Origin: an uncultured Eubacteriales bacterium
Lineage (GTDB): Bacteria > Bacillota > Clostridia > Peptostreptococcales > Anaerovoracaceae
Direction of reading: 5' to 3'
Assembly (NCBI GenBank): GCA_902772685.1
Contig: CACYBO010000080.1
Coordinates: forward strand, 1 to 41,933
Length of the DNA: 41,933 nucleotides
Position numbers and translations under genes: made by a program. Shown one piece after another: positions 8,083 to 16,731 of the stretch (the first letter of the stretch is position 1; every line of letters begins with the position of its first letter). The notes beneath the pieces were generated by a model. The model was not told where the DNA came from. It ran no database searches and worked only from the letters and a program-made list of their open reading frames with translations.

Positions 8083-9819
8083 CTACATTTCAAGTATTTC
8101 TTCCATCAGTTCCTCCGGAATGTATGGACGCTGGTTGTACATTTCCTCCCCAAAGAAAGTCTTAGGGTACGCTCTTGAATCTGTATCGATCAGCACCTGG
8201 ATCAGTCTTGGTTTGCTGCTGTCCATCTTAAGCAGTGCTTCTGTAAGTTCCTCCTCAGAAGAGACTGTCACCGAGTCGATTCCGTATGCTGCAGCGACTG
8301 CCTCGAAATCCGGAGCCGTATATCCGCCGGAAGCAACCGATCCGGAATAAATGCTGTTAAAGATATCATCCTGCTGCTGCTGTATCAGACCGAGGGATCT
8401 GTTGTTCAGCACGATCATCGTTACAGGCACCTGTTCTCTGAATACCCACTGCAGTTCCTGAATATTCATCTGAAACGCACCATCGCCGCAGATCGCCACG
8501 CTCTTTTGCCCTGTCCCGTAATGGGCGCCGATGGCAGCAGGAAGCGCAAATCCCATCGCTCCATGCCCTCCGGAGAACAGCAGCTGCTGTCCCTCTTTGA
8601 GATTGAATGACTGGGATGTCCACACCTGATGCTGTCCCACGTCACAGCAGATCACGGTATTGTCATCGATTGATCCGCTTATCGCTTCGATAACTGCATT
8701 TGGTTTTCTCTCCGGACATGACGCGTCAAAAGCAGTCAGTTTTTTCTTGATTACTCCGCACTTTTCGAGCCAGGAATCGAACGACCTGTTTACAGAAACT
8801 GTTTCCTGTCCCAATGCATCGATTACCTCGGCACAGTCCACCATGAAGCTGGTCTCATCCTCGTGGACTTTCCGTGCTATTTCAAGCGGATCGATTTCAA
8901 CTCTGATTATTCTTGCATTTTCAGCGAACTTCTCCGGTTTCATCGCGGTCTGGCGCTTGCACAGACTGCATCCCAGAGAAACGATCAGGTCAGCCTTCTT
9001 ATATGAGATTATATTCGCATATCTGTGACCATATCCGCCTCCCAGATGTCCCATATTAAGTTCATGATCAGCCGGAAGCAAATCCCGGCCCAGCATGCTT
9101 GTTATCACCGGAATCCTGTATTTCTCAACGAATGACAGAACTTTTTTGTGAGCTTCGGAGCCGTATACGATTCCGTTTCCGAGAACGAAAACCGGATGTT
9201 CTGATTCATTCAGTGCTTTGGTGATCGCATCCGCCGCGGTTTTCGGGCTGTCACCGCTTTTTTCTTCTTCCGGAACAAACGTCTTCATTGTTTCCGGATC
9301 GATTTCCTGCCTCTGCATATCCATCGGAAGGTCGATCAGAACCGGACCCGGCCGTCCGGCAAGACATTCGTAATATGCTCTTTCCAGAATGTAACGAAGA
9401 TCCTCAACGTCTTCCACCTTGACACAGTACTTCGTTACGGCCTTCACGGCAGAAATGACATCCATTTCCTGAAATCCGTTCTGTCTGATTCCGTCGATAT
9501 GCAGATACTCATATGTGTTCAGCTGTCCTGTGATAAAGATGACAGGAGCGCTGTCATAATAAGCATCGGCTACAGCAGATATCAGATTGCACGCTCCCGG
9601 TCCGCTCGTCGCGTAAGCCAGTGCCGCTCTGCCTGTTGCCTTCGCGTACCCCACGGCGGCAAATCCGCCGCCCTGCTCGTTGCTGCAGCAGTGATTTGTC
9701 ACAACCTGATCACGAAAAACGGAATCGGCAAAATGCGCAATCATCGTTCCCTGATATCCAAAGAAATGCTTAATTCCTTTTTCTGCAAAAAAACTTACAA
9801 CATAATCGCTTGATTTCAT
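8083..9819 (-). CDS. Thiamine diphosphate-dependent enzyme of the acetolactate synthase (IlvB-like) family
   Basis: A 578-residue protein with the three-domain layout of acetolactate synthase, pyruvate oxidase and benzoylformate decarboxylase. The ThDP-activating Glu is E48 in SNEQGGGFAA, and the ThDP/Mg site is GDGAFQMNIQEL near 443, with a paired Asn about 25 residues later. AGGAGA stands eight bases before the ATG. It is embedded in a glycan operon with no ilv genes and no small regulatory subunit beside it, so a role in valine synthesis is unlikely. Known relatives in sugar clusters, such as YerE, add a two-carbon unit from pyruvate to keto sugars, and the neighbouring SDR would fit as a reductase. 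That reading is inference; simple decarboxylation of a keto acid is an alternative. Confidence 0.88.
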   Translation of the reverse strand: MKSSDYVVSFFAEKGIKHFFGYQGTMIAHFADSVFRDQVVTNHCCSNEQGGGFAAVGYAKATGRAALAYATSGPGACNLISAVADAYYDSAPVIFITGQLNTYEYLHIDGIRQNGFQEMDVISAVKAVTKYCVKVEDVEDLRYILERAYYECLAGRPGPVLIDLPMDMQRQEIDPETMKTFVPEEEKSGDSPKTAADAITKALNESEHPVFVLGNGIVYGSEAHKKVLSFVEKYRIPVITSMLGRDLLPADHELNMGHLGGGYGHRYANIISYKKADLIVSLGCSLCKRQTAMKPEKFAENARIIRVEIDPLEIARKVHEDETSFMVDCAEVIDALGQETVSVNRSFDSWLEKCGVIKKKLTAFDASCPERKPNAVIEAISGSIDDNTVICCDVGQHQVWTSQSFNLKEGQQLLFSGGHGAMGFALPAAIGAHYGTGQKSVAICGDGAFQMNIQELQWVFREQVPVTMIVLNNRSLGLIQQQQDDIFNSIYSGSVASGGYTAPDFEAVAAAYGIDSVTVSSEEELTEALLKMDSSKPRLIQVLIDTDSRAYPKTFFGEEMYNQRPYIPEELMEEILEM

Positions 9820-9832
9820 GGATCTTTTCTCC

Positions 9833-11050
9833 TTAATTCTCCCCCGGCGTTATGCAAAGTGGCTTTTTGTGCTGCTCAGGCGCCAGCTGTTTCAATTTCT
9901 CGCTCCTTGCAGAATCGCCGTTATACTCCAGAATCTCACATTCAATTTCCAGCAGTTCTTCACTTGGCGACAGGGCAAGGTCTTCCTTAAGATATTCCTT
10001 GGCAAGTCGTGTGTAGTCCCTGAAAAGCACCGTGAGTTCATCATATTTTTTCTCTGCCCGAAGTTCCCGTATCCGGTCGATCTGCGGATACAGCTGTTCG
10101 TATAGCATCATTCTGTCGCCGCTTCTCTTCGCTACAGTAAATGCGCGGTCCTTAGACTTAACAATATCTTCATTTCCTCTGTTTTCCGACAGGGCCTTGA
10201 GATACGAATCAAAAATGGAATCAATCGTAATTCCGCTTTCTTCCAGCTGCCTGATGTAATCTCTGTAAGGTATCGTATCCGAAGAGATGGTAAACTGCTC
10301 TCTTTTTTCTATCAGTGCCGCCCGTCTCCAGTCTTCGCCGTAGAATAACTCCAGATATCTTTCACAGTTCCTCGGTGCAGCAAAGGATTCTCCTTCGATT
10401 GTTATATCTTCAGTTTCCTGAAAAAGAGATTTTGGGAGGTAGACCCTCGGCCTTCTGTATGGACGTACAAAGTACTGTTTTGCAGAAGCATTGCCATACA
10501 CCTTGCACAAATAGGAAAAAGCCCATTTGCCGGGATTTGATTTCATCCTTTTGATCATATGGACTGCTGTAATGGCAGTCTTTTTCTTTCCTGTCAGGTT
10601 CAGAGGCGGGTTGAAAGCGTCGTTCTCCCACCCTGTTTCTATCATATTTGCGAATGTGTTATTGATATCCTCTCTGAGAATGTTAACCGTGACGCGTTTG
10701 CCGGATCTGGAAAAGTCATTTCCTCTGGATACCATAATGTAGGTCGAGTTTTCATCAACATAGTTGACACTGAAGCTCGGGTAAGTATCCGAATTGCCCA
10801 TATACTCAAGCGCCCTTCCCGGGCCCCCTGCTTTGTTTACTGCTTCGATAAATCTGAGACAGTTGTCCAGCGTCATGTAAACAAGCGGGTCCACCAGTTC
10901 TTCCAGCACTCCGCTGCGCAGAGCTCTGATTACAAGATTCGGCCCAAGATAATAATCTATATTGTTTTGTTCGCATATCTCCCTGATTTCAACCAGCAAT
11001 TCAACCGGCTTGGAAAGGGGCTTGTCCTGCTTTATTTCATTTGTGTTCAT
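9833..11050 (-). CDS. LicD-like protein with a degraded catalytic motif (probable pseudoenzyme)
   Basis: This 405-residue protein overlaps the preceding licD gene by four bases and resembles its N-terminal half: an EICEQNNIDYYLGPN segment where LicD has ICHENDIVYYMAGG, and a later NCERYLELFYGEDW like the LicD C-terminal YGDDW motif. The catalytic segment differs. Where LicD has GFIPWDDDLD this protein has GVLEELVDPL, so three of the four conserved acidic residues are gone. The C-terminal 130 residues look helical and charged. It may be a regulatory or structural partner of the active LicD, or use another mechanism. It is not a frameshifted pseudogene: the frame is intact and the gene fits the operon spacing. 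Confidence 0.7.
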   Translation of the reverse strand: MNTNEIKQDKPLSKPVELLVEIREICEQNNIDYYLGPNLVIRALRSGVLEELVDPLVYMTLDNCLRFIEAVNKAGGPGRALEYMGNSDTYPSFSVNYVDENSTYIMVSRGNDFSRSGKRVTVNILREDINNTFANMIETGWENDAFNPPLNLTGKKKTAITAVHMIKRMKSNPGKWAFSYLCKVYGNASAKQYFVRPYRRPRVYLPKSLFQETEDITIEGESFAAPRNCERYLELFYGEDWRRAALIEKREQFTISSDTIPYRDYIRQLEESGITIDSIFDSYLKALSENRGNEDIVKSKDRAFTVAKRSGDRMMLYEQLYPQIDRIRELRAEKKYDELTVLFRDYTRLAKEYLKEDLALSPSEELLEIECEILEYNGDSARSEKLKQLAPEQHKKPLCITPGEN

Positions 11051-12657
11051 ACGTCACTATCCTTCAGAATATTCCCAATCTCAAATAGTACAATACCGTT
11101 CTTTGTCGAGTCCGCAGCCTTGTGGTAGAGTTCAAATGCTTTTTCTTTTTCATCTCTGCAGTAATTGTAATAATCACCCAGATACTTCAGGAAATAGCCT
11201 TCCTGCGGATACTTTCTTATGGATTCTGTGATGAATGGTTCGGCTTTGTCAAATAGTCTTTGCTCAATATATGCCCTGGAGAGGAACATGGCCAGACTGA
11301 AATTCTCGGGATACTCTTCGATTAGAGTTTCCGCCTTACGGATTGCATCCTCCTCGCGTCCTAAATCATAATCGGACACCAGTTCCCTGTAATCGTTGAT
11401 GAACGACCGCACCGATTCGAGTTCCTCCGTCAGGGTTCCCTTTCTCAGCACTCTGACATCGAGAAGGCGGTTTGCCTTTGCAATCAGATTGCGGTTGATC
11501 ATCGTCATCAGGACGATATAGAGAGTCTCATCTCCTATGTCAGCATACATTGGATTTACAAATCTCTGAATCCCCGGGAAGTCTTCTCTTCCGACCATCA
11601 TTCTGCTCGTCTGGATCCGTATGTACCGGTTGAAGAATGTCTGCAGTTCATCAAATTTGCCTTCCTTCATGAGGCTTCTCAAATCGAGGTCCGTTTCTCT
11701 GCATTTCTGCTCAGTTTCCATTCTGCACATTTCCGCCTGAGCCCTGACCAGTTCCGCACTTCTCTCGATCCTGTCGCTCATATGATCGAAATAGAACAAC
11801 TTCCGTTTGTTCCATTTCTCTCTAACTGAATCCACATCGATCAGCGGCAGGTAATCATCCTGTATGGTTTCATAATCCACGTCAAGACTGAATATCGCGT
11901 CGTGGGAAGCCTGCTCATCATGAGGCGGTATGAACTCCCAGTCGTCACCGAAATGCTGGACCAGATAATCGCTCGTCTTATCCGGAATACGGCATTTCAG
12001 GCCTTCGAATTCGCCCCATCGCGATCTTCCGTACATATCCTTTTCAAAGAGGAACGTCACTCCGCCCCAGCGGAGTACGTAATAATCGCATTCGTCTTCA
12101 CGGTACGAAAACATCCGCTTCTCCAGCTCCTGAAGGACAGCCTCTCTTCCTTCCTGCCGGATCCGCTCCATAGCTCTGATATATCTCTCCTTGTTTACGT
12201 TGAACCGCAGGCTGTAGTTGACTGTCGGATTGATCAAATCCGAATAGAGCATGAAGTCCTCTGTATACTGTCTGTGGGCTTCAGCGTCAGGAATCGGATC
12301 AAGAACCAGAATGTCGATTACATAACCTGCGTGCCCGTCGCCGAGCACCTCGTTGACGTGGATAGCACATGTGCTCGTGTCCGTATATCTGCCGAAGGTG
12401 TTCGGAAAGTCACGGTTCAGTTCCTGACACTCCAGCACTCTGTCTTCAGGCAGTGAGTCGCGGCAGATATTTACGAATTTATCCCACTCATCTCTTGTCA
12501 TCATAATGTCGAGGTCATCGTCCCATGGGATGAATCCCCCGTGCCTCATCACGCCGATCAGTGTGCCGCCCGCCATGTAGTAAACAATATCGTTCTCGTG
12601 ACAGATATCTATGATTTCTTTGAACAGTTTCAGCAGATGCTTTTGCGTTTCTGTCAT
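11047..12657 (-). CDS. licD: LicD family phosphotransferase with C-terminal TPR-like helices
   Basis: A 536-residue protein. The N-terminal LicD domain has YYMAGGTLIGVMRHGGFIPW followed by DDD (46-48) and D50, the metal-binding signature of this nucleotidyltransferase-fold family. LicD1/2 of pneumococcus transfer phosphocholine from CDP-choline to teichoic acid; relatives move other phospho-alcohols. LicD proteins are usually about 270 residues, so the extra C-terminal half is unusual. It shows repeated helical pairs with A-x-x-L/Y-I-x-x-R-L-F-D-K-A patterns that suggest TPR-like repeats for protein contacts. It starts one base after the stop of the cytidylyltransferase fusion. No choline kinase or LicC is visible, so the transferred group could be something other than choline. 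Confidence 0.88.
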   Translation of the reverse strand: MTETQKHLLKLFKEIIDICHENDIVYYMAGGTLIGVMRHGGFIPWDDDLDIMMTRDEWDKFVNICRDSLPEDRVLECQELNRDFPNTFGRYTDTSTCAIHVNEVLGDGHAGYVIDILVLDPIPDAEAHRQYTEDFMLYSDLINPTVNYSLRFNVNKERYIRAMERIRQEGREAVLQELEKRMFSYREDECDYYVLRWGGVTFLFEKDMYGRSRWGEFEGLKCRIPDKTSDYLVQHFGDDWEFIPPHDEQASHDAIFSLDVDYETIQDDYLPLIDVDSVREKWNKRKLFYFDHMSDRIERSAELVRAQAEMCRMETEQKCRETDLDLRSLMKEGKFDELQTFFNRYIRIQTSRMMVGREDFPGIQRFVNPMYADIGDETLYIVLMTMINRNLIAKANRLLDVRVLRKGTLTEELESVRSFINDYRELVSDYDLGREEDAIRKAETLIEEYPENFSLAMFLSRAYIEQRLFDKAEPFITESIRKYPQEGYFLKYLGDYYNYCRDEKEKAFELYHKAADSTKNGIVLFEIGNILKDSDV

Positions 12658-12658
12658 A

Positions 12659-13966
12659 TTAATTCTTTTCCTTTTCTCTTACCTTCTCAACGATCTCTAT
12701 AATCTTCAGGGCTTCATCCTGGAACACGCCCATCGTGTCGATTCGCCCATTGGCAAGCATTGTAGCTACCGTCTTCAGCAAATACTTGAATCCATTGCCG
12801 TGATAATTGGTATTGTAAATCTCCACCTCATCGGCCTCAGGATCATCAAGCTCAAAGTAACTTCCTCTCCACCAGTTTCCGTTGATTTTAATCGTTCCGG
12901 TGCTTCCGATTATTTCAAGCTGATTCCTGACTCTGACCTTATTACCTACGTTGATGATGACGCGGCCGGAATCGTATTTGAAATCCAGTGAGGCAAATTC
13001 AATACCGTCACTGTCCTTTGAAATCTGTATGTCCACATTGTTGTATTCGCATCCCATGATTTTTACCATAGGGCAAAGGCCCAGAGCCAGCAGATCGTAA
13101 AAGATGTTCTTCCTGTCTCTGTCATTTCTGGAAATCGAACACTGGAAACTCAGTATGTCTCCTATCAGACCGCCCTGGGTCATCCAGAGCAGCTGATTGA
13201 AAACGTGGATGTATACCATTTTGACATTATCAATCAGTATTACATTGTTGTCCTTTGCAAGCTGATAGAGTTTCTTCTGTTCCTCCTGGGAGAAGGAAAA
13301 CGGAGGATCGCAGATTACGTGTTTTTTCTGCGCTATCGCCTTTCTTATGAATTCCGCACGTTTCTCGGTCTCACAGCGAATAAACACAATGTCCACGCCT
13401 GCAAAAAACTCTTCCATATCCGTTGACGCACTGTCGATTCCGTACTTTTCCTTGAAATCAGCAGCGATCTCCTCATCATCGGAGTAAACGGATGTAACTC
13501 TGAATTCATTGAGAGTATTCGCTTCCTTCACAATCTGATTATCATCAACAATATCGGCTATCACTCCGATGTCATAGGTTTTGAAAATTTCGTTGCGGAT
13601 CTGCGTGCTGGAAATGCCCTTTGTTCTCTCCAGATAAACCATATTGCAGTACCTGCTGAGATGGTCAAACTTTCCTTTCCAGTCATCTCCGATCACGAAG
13701 GTGTCGATGTCATATCTGATGATGTCCCCTATCTTCTGCCCCAGATACTCCTCGACGATGATCTCATCGGCCAAGCCGGTTTTTTTGACATTCTCGATTC
13801 TCTCGGCGAGTGTGTCATGAACAGAGAGTTTCCCTCTTCCGATATCATAATTCTCGCCGGTAACGCCGACGATCAGATAATCGCCGTATTCCCTCGCGCG
13901 CTTGAGAATGTTGTAGTGTCCGTTGTGGAACAAATCAAATGTTCCGTATGTGATTACTTTTTTCAT
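12659..13966 (-). CDS. TagD-like cytidylyltransferase fused to a degenerate Gfo/Idh/MocA-type domain
   Basis: A 435-residue two-domain protein starting after a clear GAGGGTG site. Residues 1-128 match glycerol-3-phosphate cytidylyltransferase: GTFDLFHNGH at 8-17, GDDWKGKFD near 93-101 and RTKGISST at 114-121. The rest resembles the Gfo/Idh/MocA oxidoreductase fold: a Rossmann half, KHVIC at 215-219, then a C-terminal beta domain with GSTGTIKING. Two family hallmarks are altered. No GxGxxG follows the first strand (IGVIADIV), and the EKP motif holding the catalytic Lys reads DPP (220-222). The first half probably makes a CDP-alcohol. The second may be inactive, a binding or scaffold domain, or catalyse a different redox step. 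It sits beside the LicD genes, so its CDP product may feed LicD. Confidence 0.85.
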   Translation of the reverse strand: MKKVITYGTFDLFHNGHYNILKRAREYGDYLIVGVTGENYDIGRGKLSVHDTLAERIENVKKTGLADEIIVEEYLGQKIGDIIRYDIDTFVIGDDWKGKFDHLSRYCNMVYLERTKGISSTQIRNEIFKTYDIGVIADIVDDNQIVKEANTLNEFRVTSVYSDDEEIAADFKEKYGIDSASTDMEEFFAGVDIVFIRCETEKRAEFIRKAIAQKKHVICDPPFSFSQEEQKKLYQLAKDNNVILIDNVKMVYIHVFNQLLWMTQGGLIGDILSFQCSISRNDRDRKNIFYDLLALGLCPMVKIMGCEYNNVDIQISKDSDGIEFASLDFKYDSGRVIINVGNKVRVRNQLEIIGSTGTIKINGNWWRGSYFELDDPEADEVEIYNTNYHGNGFKYLLKTVATMLANGRIDTMGVFQDEALKIIEIVEKVREKEKN

Positions 13967-13987
13967 AATGATTCACCCTCGTTTTCA

Positions 13988-15580
13988 TCAGAATCCCCTG
14001 TATATAAATGCTGATGCATCATATCCGGGTCCGTAGATCCCCACAGCAAGCATTGCCGCGAGCATCAGCAGTATCAGCGCCCATCTCAGCGGCAAAGGCT
14101 TCTCATCCAGCATGTTTCTGACTGCCTCTTCACCTGCACCGCCTTCTTGTCTCGATATCCTCTCTTCATAGATACTGATCATCAGCCAGACAAGACAGCA
14201 TACCGCTATTATCAAATAATCTATTTCAGTGAGCCCAAAGCTCATCATAGTCTCCGCAAACGGCACTCCTGTGTTCAGTCTGAACATGGAGAAGAACATG
14301 CCGATCGCCACTGTGAAGGATGCCGCTTTAGGGAACACTCTCCCGGCAAATACCACGAAGAATGTCCGCACCATTCTGAATCCCTGCCATCCTCTGGATT
14401 TTGCATCTATATGCAGCGCCTCCAGGATTCTCTTGAACACCGGTTCAAGCAAAAGCCCCGAAACGATCACAACTCCGTTGTACAGACCGTACGCTATGTA
14501 TTTGAACTCCGCGCCGTGCCACAGCCCGATCGTCAGGAACGTGCAGAACTGTGCGATAATTACCGGAAACAGTTTACCGACTCTGTCACCCAGTACACTC
14601 CTGAGGTCTTTGCCCATCCTTCCGAAGAATTTTGACATGGCCACCGGATAAAAAATGTAATCTCTGCACCAATGGCTCAGTGATACATGCCACCTGTTCC
14701 AGAATTCGGACAGGTCATGGGCGAAGTATGGTCTGATGAAATTGTGGGTCATATTGATGCCCGCGCACTGGGCCAGGCCTCTCGCGATGTCGATCCCTCC
14801 GCTGAAATCAGCGTATATCTGTATCATATAGAACAGGAGCGCCATAAATACGGCCCCGCCCGTATACTCTGTATGGTTGCCGAATACTTCGTTAACAAGC
14901 ACCGCCACTCTGTCTGCGATGACCAGTTTCTTGAAGAAACCCCAGAGCATCAGCTCTGCTCCGTGCGCCAGATTTTTGAATTCAAATCTGTGGCCTTCAT
15001 ATAACTGCCCCGCGAGCTGATCGTATCTGCTGATCGGTCCCTGCACGATCTGCGGGAAAAACGCAGTAAACAGAGCGAACTGCCCTATGTTTCTGTCCGG
15101 CTCGATCTTGTTTCTGTAGAGATCGAATATGTATGCTGCCGACTGGAATGTATAAAATGATATACCCAGAGGTATCAGCAGTTCCCCGGTGTCAAGCACT
15201 CCCATTGCGTGCAGATAGTATCTGAAGTACTTGAGCACCGCCAGCACGCCGAAGTCCAGCACGAGTATCAGCGCGACCATCCGGCGTTTTTTCTTCTGCG
15301 ACCCGGCTTTCAGCGCCTTCTTGTCCTCGCGTGAAAGCTCCGCCTTGTGCTCCTGCAGATAATCTCTGTGAGCTGTATTGCACTTGCCGATGTACAGTCC
15401 TCCCAGGAACGTTATCACCGTTGTGAAGAGCATGAACACAAAGGTCTTCGGACTGGACAGCAGGTAGAATGCGTAACTCGCCGCCAGAAGCCAGACCCAT
15501 CTGAACCTGACAGGAACAATGTAATATCCGCAAACTGCCGCAGCAGCAAATATTAAAAAGTACAGGGATGTAAACGCCAT
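13988..15580 (-). CDS. MBOAT family membrane O-acyltransferase (AlgI/DltB-like)
   Basis: A 530-residue polytopic protein. LGISFYTFQS, FFPQIVQGPISR and NRWHVSLSHW (catalytic His near residue 297) are diagnostic of the AlgI/PatA/DltB branch of MBOAT proteins, which pass acyl groups across or at the membrane to extracellular polymers. The FPQIVQGP segment is closer to AlgI than to DltB by eye. The enzyme lies two genes after a small acyl carrier protein, which recalls DltC-DltB, but neither DltA nor DltD is present nearby. Partners could be the SGNH protein (1553-3430) or the deacetylase next door. Acyl group and acceptor unknown. Confidence 0.9.
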   Translation of the reverse strand: MAFTSLYFLIFAAAAVCGYYIVPVRFRWVWLLAASYAFYLLSSPKTFVFMLFTTVITFLGGLYIGKCNTAHRDYLQEHKAELSREDKKALKAGSQKKKRRMVALILVLDFGVLAVLKYFRYYLHAMGVLDTGELLIPLGISFYTFQSAAYIFDLYRNKIEPDRNIGQFALFTAFFPQIVQGPISRYDQLAGQLYEGHRFEFKNLAHGAELMLWGFFKKLVIADRVAVLVNEVFGNHTEYTGGAVFMALLFYMIQIYADFSGGIDIARGLAQCAGINMTHNFIRPYFAHDLSEFWNRWHVSLSHWCRDYIFYPVAMSKFFGRMGKDLRSVLGDRVGKLFPVIIAQFCTFLTIGLWHGAEFKYIAYGLYNGVVIVSGLLLEPVFKRILEALHIDAKSRGWQGFRMVRTFFVVFAGRVFPKAASFTVAIGMFFSMFRLNTGVPFAETMMSFGLTEIDYLIIAVCCLVWLMISIYEERISRQEGGAGEEAVRNMLDEKPLPLRWALILLMLAAMLAVGIYGPGYDASAFIYRGF

Positions 15581-15600
15581 TTCAGCTCGTAATTATCTTC

Positions 15601-16695
15601 TTATTTGTTGAACCACTTGGTGAACCTGCGCATCGGTGCGCCCGCACTGATTTTGATTCTCTTAATCTGATATCTGCTCTGTTTCTTCGTTGCATATGCG
15701 TTCGTTCCGTAAGCGAATGCCATTTTCACCTTCGCGGCTTTTGCGGCCTTAATGGTTCTGCTCGTAAACTTGCCGTACGGATAAGCCAGGAATCTGTAGC
15801 CGTACTTGTCGTACATCTTCTGAAAGTCCTTTTTCTGCTTATCGTAGCTGACCCGCTTCAAAGCGGCAGTCCCGCCGATCTTTCTGTGCATATTGTATGT
15901 ATGGCTCTGGAACTCGAGGTTTGGATATTCCTCCTGCACTTTTTTCATGACATCCCTGCCTATACATGCATAGCTTTTAGTCCTCATTACCTTCGTACGC
16001 GTCTTTTTTCTCGTCTTCTTGCCGATCATGAAGATCGTTGCCTTCATGTTGTACTTCTTCAGAATCGGGAGTCCGTATTTGATGACGGAATAACTGCCGT
16101 CATCAAAGGTTATCAGAACGGATTTCTTCGGAAGTTTAATCTTGCCTGTGTACCAGAGATAGAACTCCTCAGTGCTGATCGTCCTGTATTTGTGCTTGTG
16201 CAGCCATTTCATCTGCTTTTCAAACACGGATACTTCAAGGAAGAGGCTGCTGTGTCTCTGATTGTTGCATCTCTTCTCCTTGGCACTTGTGAGCCTGTGG
16301 TATGTAATGATCGGTATCCTTGTGGCGTTCTTGCCTTTGTATGCTTTTGTCGTTGTCTCCGTCGGTGCAGCGGTGGTAGTCTTCTTTGTCGTTGCCGGAG
16401 GCTGCGTCTGTGACGGAGTCTGTGTTTCAGGTTCTTCCGTAGTGGTATCCCCCGGTTCGTCACTTCCGTCGACCCCGTCCGTCTGCAAATCACCCGCCGA
16501 TTCCTGTCCGGCTTCTCCTTCGGTGCCGCCGCTCTCAGGTACGCCGTTAACATTATTGTCCATCTGCTGCCCCAGTTCATCTGAAGACATTGTTGTATCA
16601 TAGTCATTCGCAAACCCGGTGCAAGGCAATGCAATCGTAACCGCCAGAACGAGTGCGCAGATAATCGCGATTCTATTTTTCGTATTCTTCGTCAC
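15601..16695 (-). CDS. Secreted polysaccharide deacetylase (NodB/CE4 type)
   Basis: About 364 residues. I start at the GTG at 16695, eight bases after AAAGGAG (16704-16710); a TTG two codons upstream is an alternative. A signal peptide (about 1-29) precedes a long acidic then Thr/Pro-rich linker (about 30-125). The NodB domain begins near 130 with IPIITYHRL, then has TFDDG near 198 (catalytic base and metal Asp), HTYNMH near 265 (metal His pair) and YPYGKF near 305. These are the CE4 motifs, and the order resembles IcaB/PgaB-type N-deacetylases. It probably removes N-acetyl groups from an exported glycan or peptidoglycan. It lies between the acyl carrier protein and MBOAT genes, so deacetylation could prepare amines for another decoration (inference). 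Confidence 0.88.
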   Translation of the reverse strand: MTKNTKNRIAIICALVLAVTIALPCTGFANDYDTTMSSDELGQQMDNNVNGVPESGGTEGEAGQESAGDLQTDGVDGSDEPGDTTTEEPETQTPSQTQPPATTKKTTTAAPTETTTKAYKGKNATRIPIITYHRLTSAKEKRCNNQRHSSLFLEVSVFEKQMKWLHKHKYRTISTEEFYLWYTGKIKLPKKSVLITFDDGSYSVIKYGLPILKKYNMKATIFMIGKKTRKKTRTKVMRTKSYACIGRDVMKKVQEEYPNLEFQSHTYNMHRKIGGTAALKRVSYDKQKKDFQKMYDKYGYRFLAYPYGKFTSRTIKAAKAAKVKMAFAYGTNAYATKKQSRYQIKRIKISAGAPMRRFTKWFNK

Positions 16696-16703
16696 AGTCA
16701 ATT

Positions 16704-16710
16704 CTCCTTT
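16704..16710 (-). promoter_or_regulatory. Ribosome binding site favouring the GTG start at 16695
   Basis: AAAGGAG is eight bases before the GTG but only two bases before the competing TTG at 16701, so the GTG is the more likely start of the deacetylase gene. Confidence 0.5.
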
Positions 16711-16731
16711 ACTGTATCTTCTCTGATGCTG

